Part shown: piece by piece, positions 31,834 to 33,488 of the stretch
Numbering within the stretch: the first letter of the stretch is position 1
Layout: every line of letters begins with the position of its first letter
Origin: Candidatus Rokuibacteriota bacterium
GTDB taxonomy: Bacteria; Methylomirabilota; Methylomirabilia; Rokubacteriales; CSP1-6
Reading direction: 5' to 3'
Assembly (NCBI GenBank): GCA_003220475.1
Contig: QHSO01000020.1
Span: 1 to 33,488 of the forward strand
DNA: 33,488 nucleotides
Program-made: the position numbers and the translations under genes
The notes under the pieces: model-generated
Told to the model about the DNA's origin: nothing
The model's database searches: none
The model's input: only the letters and a program-made list of their open reading frames with translations

Positions 31834-32799
31834 CTAGGGATGGGTACCGGCGAACCAGCCCAGCGCGTTCGCCGCGAACGCCAGCAGAAACACGATGACG
31901 AGCACGAGGAGTGCCACGCCCGAGCGCGCCGCCCATACGGCGCCCTGGCTCGGCACGAGGCTGATGCTGCGCCGCCGCTTCCACTCGCGGCGCTCGCCCT
32001 CCTCGAGGTACTCGACCGCTTCCTGCACGATGGCGGCGTCGATGCGCCGCTTGCTGTCGGCGTAGCCCGACAGCAGGCAGTGGTCGCACACGATGTTGAT
32101 AACGCGCGGGGTGCCCTGGCTGTACTCGGCGATCCGCTGGATCGCCGCGTCGGTGAAGATGCCGGCGTCGGTCGCTCCCGCGATCCGGAGCCGATGCCGG
32201 ATGTACAGCCGCGTCTCCTCGGGCGAGAGCGGGCCGATGTGGCAGCGCAGACCGATGCGCTGCTTGAGCTGGCGCAGCTCGGGCAGATTGAGCTTGTCGC
32301 GCAGCTCCGGCTGGCCGACGAGCAGGATCTGCATCAGCTTCTGGCTCGTCGTTTCGAAGTTCGACAGGAGGCGGACGGCCTCCAGCGTCTCCACCGAGAG
32401 GTTCTGCGCCTCGTCGATGACGAGCACGGGGCTGCCGCCCTTGCGGTGCTGATCGATGAGGAACTCGTTGAGCTCGAACAGCCGCTGGGCGTGCGTGCTC
32501 GCGGTGGACTTCACGCCCCAGTCCTGCAGGATGTACTCGAGCAGACCTTCGATGCCGAGCGCGGAGTTGTGCACGTAGGCCACCGGCGTGGTGGCGTCCA
32601 GGCGCTCGAGCAGCGTGCGCAGCAGCGTCGTCTTGCCGGTGCCGATCTCGCCGGTGAGCACGATGAAGCCCTTGCGCTCGCGCACGCCGTAGATCAGCTG
32701 GGCCAGCGCCTCGCGGTGACGCGGGGACTGGAAGAGGAACTTCGGGTCCGGCGTCGGGGCGAAGGGCGCCTCACGCAGACCGTAGAAGCTCAGGTACAT
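31834..32799 (-). CDS. XrtA/PEP-CTERM-system AAA+ ATPase (ExeA/GspA-like)
   Basis: 321 residues, ATG at 32799 with GGGAGG upstream. It starts MYLSFYGLREAPFAPTPDP, the family's signature N-terminus. Walker A is GEIGTGKT (50-57), Walker B VLVIDEAQ with Asp129-Glu130, and the sensor region shows GQPELRDKL. One membrane segment lies near the C-terminus (about 293-315). The protein is the putative secretion ATPase regularly encoded in exosortase loci, between the chain-length determinant and the autokinase, as here. It may power or regulate assembly of the polysaccharide export machinery at the inner membrane. Its precise role is not established. Confidence 0.92.
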   Translation of the reverse strand: MYLSFYGLREAPFAPTPDPKFLFQSPRHREALAQLIYGVRERKGFIVLTGEIGTGKTTLLRTLLERLDATTPVAYVHNSALGIEGLLEYILQDWGVKSTASTHAQRLFELNEFLIDQHRKGGSPVLVIDEAQNLSVETLEAVRLLSNFETTSQKLMQILLVGQPELRDKLNLPELRQLKQRIGLRCHIGPLSPEETRLYIRHRLRIAGATDAGIFTDAAIQRIAEYSQGTPRVINIVCDHCLLSGYADSKRRIDAAIVQEAVEYLEEGERREWKRRRSISLVPSQGAVWAARSGVALLVLVIVFLLAFAANALGWFAGTHP

Positions 32800-32802
32800 G
32801 AC

Positions 32803-33488
32803 CTACCTCCCGCTCGCGGTCGCTGTCTGCGACGTCGAGCCCGTCAGCAGCGCGACGAGGCCCTCGTTGTCGTGCGCGACCATGAACGACGTGCCGGCCA
32901 CGACGCAGAGCCCGACGCAGATCGCGGCCGTCGCCCAGCGGCGCTGACGCAGGCCGTGCGTGCGGTCGTGCTCGGTGGTGATGCGCGGAATGGCCGAGAG
33001 CACCGGCAGGGGGAGCGTCGAGCGCACCTCGTCGACACGGCGGAAGGACGTGTCCACCTGCTCGGCGAGCACGACGGCGGCGCCGGCGGCGCCGATGGCC
33101 AGCGCGAGGCCGACCAGCAGCAGGCGGAAGCGGTTGGGCCCGGCCGGGCGCTCCGGCAGCCGCGCCGGTTCGATCACGCGGAAGCTCTCGCCCTGCTGCT
33201 TCTGCTCGAGCTCGGCGGCCATGTTGGCCTCGCCACGCTTGGTGAGGAGCGACTTGAACAGCTCGCGCGTGGTGTCATAGTCGCGTGTCAGCAGCACCAG
33301 CTCCTGCTCGCGCTTGGGTGTGCTGTCCAGGCGGCGCGTCACCGTCGCGATCTGCGCGTTGATGTTCTGCATCTCCTCCGACGTCGTCTTGGCCTCGACG
33401 GTGGCCTGATCGAGCTGCGTCATCAGGCTCTGCACGTACGCGTTCTCGGGCGGCGTGCGCAGCTCGCGGCCGCCGGCGCCGCGCTTGG
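32803..33488 (-). CDS. Polysaccharide chain-length determinant (Wzz/GumC-like), N-terminal part beyond window
   Basis: 228 C-terminal residues are visible; the frame is open to the right edge. A coiled-coil segment (QIATVTRRLDSTPKREQELVLL and onward) precedes DYDTTRELFKSLLTKRGEANMA, then the Pro-rich EPARLPERPAGPNR that precedes the second membrane helix (RLLLVGLALAIGAAGAAVVLAE). After a cytoplasmic stretch (DTSFRRVDEVRSTL) an additional hydrophobic segment follows near the end, as in exosortase-system chain-length proteins. It sits in the inner membrane and controls polymer length with the autokinase homologue. It is the first gene seen of the operon, whose promoter lies beyond the window. 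Confidence 0.9.
   Translation of the reverse strand, partial: KRGAGGRELRTPPENAYVQSLMTQLDQATVEAKTTSEEMQNINAQIATVTRRLDSTPKREQELVLLTRDYDTTRELFKSLLTKRGEANMAAELEQKQQGESFRVIEPARLPERPAGPNRFRLLLVGLALAIGAAGAAVVLAEQVDTSFRRVDEVRSTLPLPVLSAIPRITTEHDRTHGLRQRRWATAAICVGLCVVAGTSFMVAHDNEGLVALLTGSTSQTATASGR

Overview
This window is GC-rich chromosomal DNA from a bacterium with a Gram-negative-type envelope. It carries most of an exopolysaccharide locus of the exosortase (XrtA/PEP-CTERM-associated) kind. Markers of that system are a FemAB-type acyltransferase (4624-5667), an exosortase (19983-20834), a NodB-type deacetylase of the PEP-CTERM-locus subfamily (29866-30741), a tyrosine-autokinase-like protein (30734-31822), an ExeA-like AAA+ ATPase (31834-32799) and a chain-length determinant (32803 to the window edge). 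Base composition and gene set fit uncultured soil or water lineages such as Acidobacteriota or Rokubacteria/Methylomirabilota. The taxon cannot be fixed from this sequence alone.

Layout. 1-2341 (minus) is the 5' part of a secreted copper radical oxidase. 2532-5667 holds two family-2 glycosyltransferases (one per strand) and the FemAB gene. 5686-6020 is a regulatory gap with a sigma-54-like promoter and a perfect palindrome. 6021-17489 (plus) carries secreted enzymes and export functions: a large glycoside-hydrolase-like protein, a small coupled Ig-like protein, a matrixin-type metalloprotease, a methyltransferase, an O-antigen ligase/polymerase-type membrane protein, and a second glycoside-hydrolase-like protein paralogous to the first. 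17497-18974 is a divergent pair of response regulators, one with a convincing sigma-54-like promoter. 19051-33488 (minus) is a tightly packed run of 14 genes that enters from beyond the right edge.

Reading of the minus-strand operon in transcription order: chain-length determinant, AAA+ ATPase, BY-kinase-like protein, deacetylase, GT4, uridine-kinase-like protein, nucleotidyltransferase-fold protein, alkaline-phosphatase-superfamily phosphodiesterase, GT4, membrane GT2, flippase, NAD-sugar epimerase, exosortase, GT2. Most junctions are GTGA or ATGA overlaps or gaps under 20 bp, so one transcript with coupled translation is likely. Together they supply sugar nucleotides, assemble and flip a repeat unit, control chain length and trim or modify the polymer. 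The polymerase candidate is on the plus strand at 14191-15441.

Features that deserve attention: three secreted proteins with unrelated catalytic heads share the same two kinds of Ig-like module; the two glycoside-hydrolase-like paralogues keep the same acidic pair exactly 114 residues apart; the BY-kinase homologue has Arg in place of the Walker A Lys; a kinase / nucleotidyltransferase / phosphodiesterase trio sits inside the operon; and the exosortase has no PEP-CTERM substrate inside the window. No tRNA, rRNA, transposase, IS end or CRISPR array was seen.
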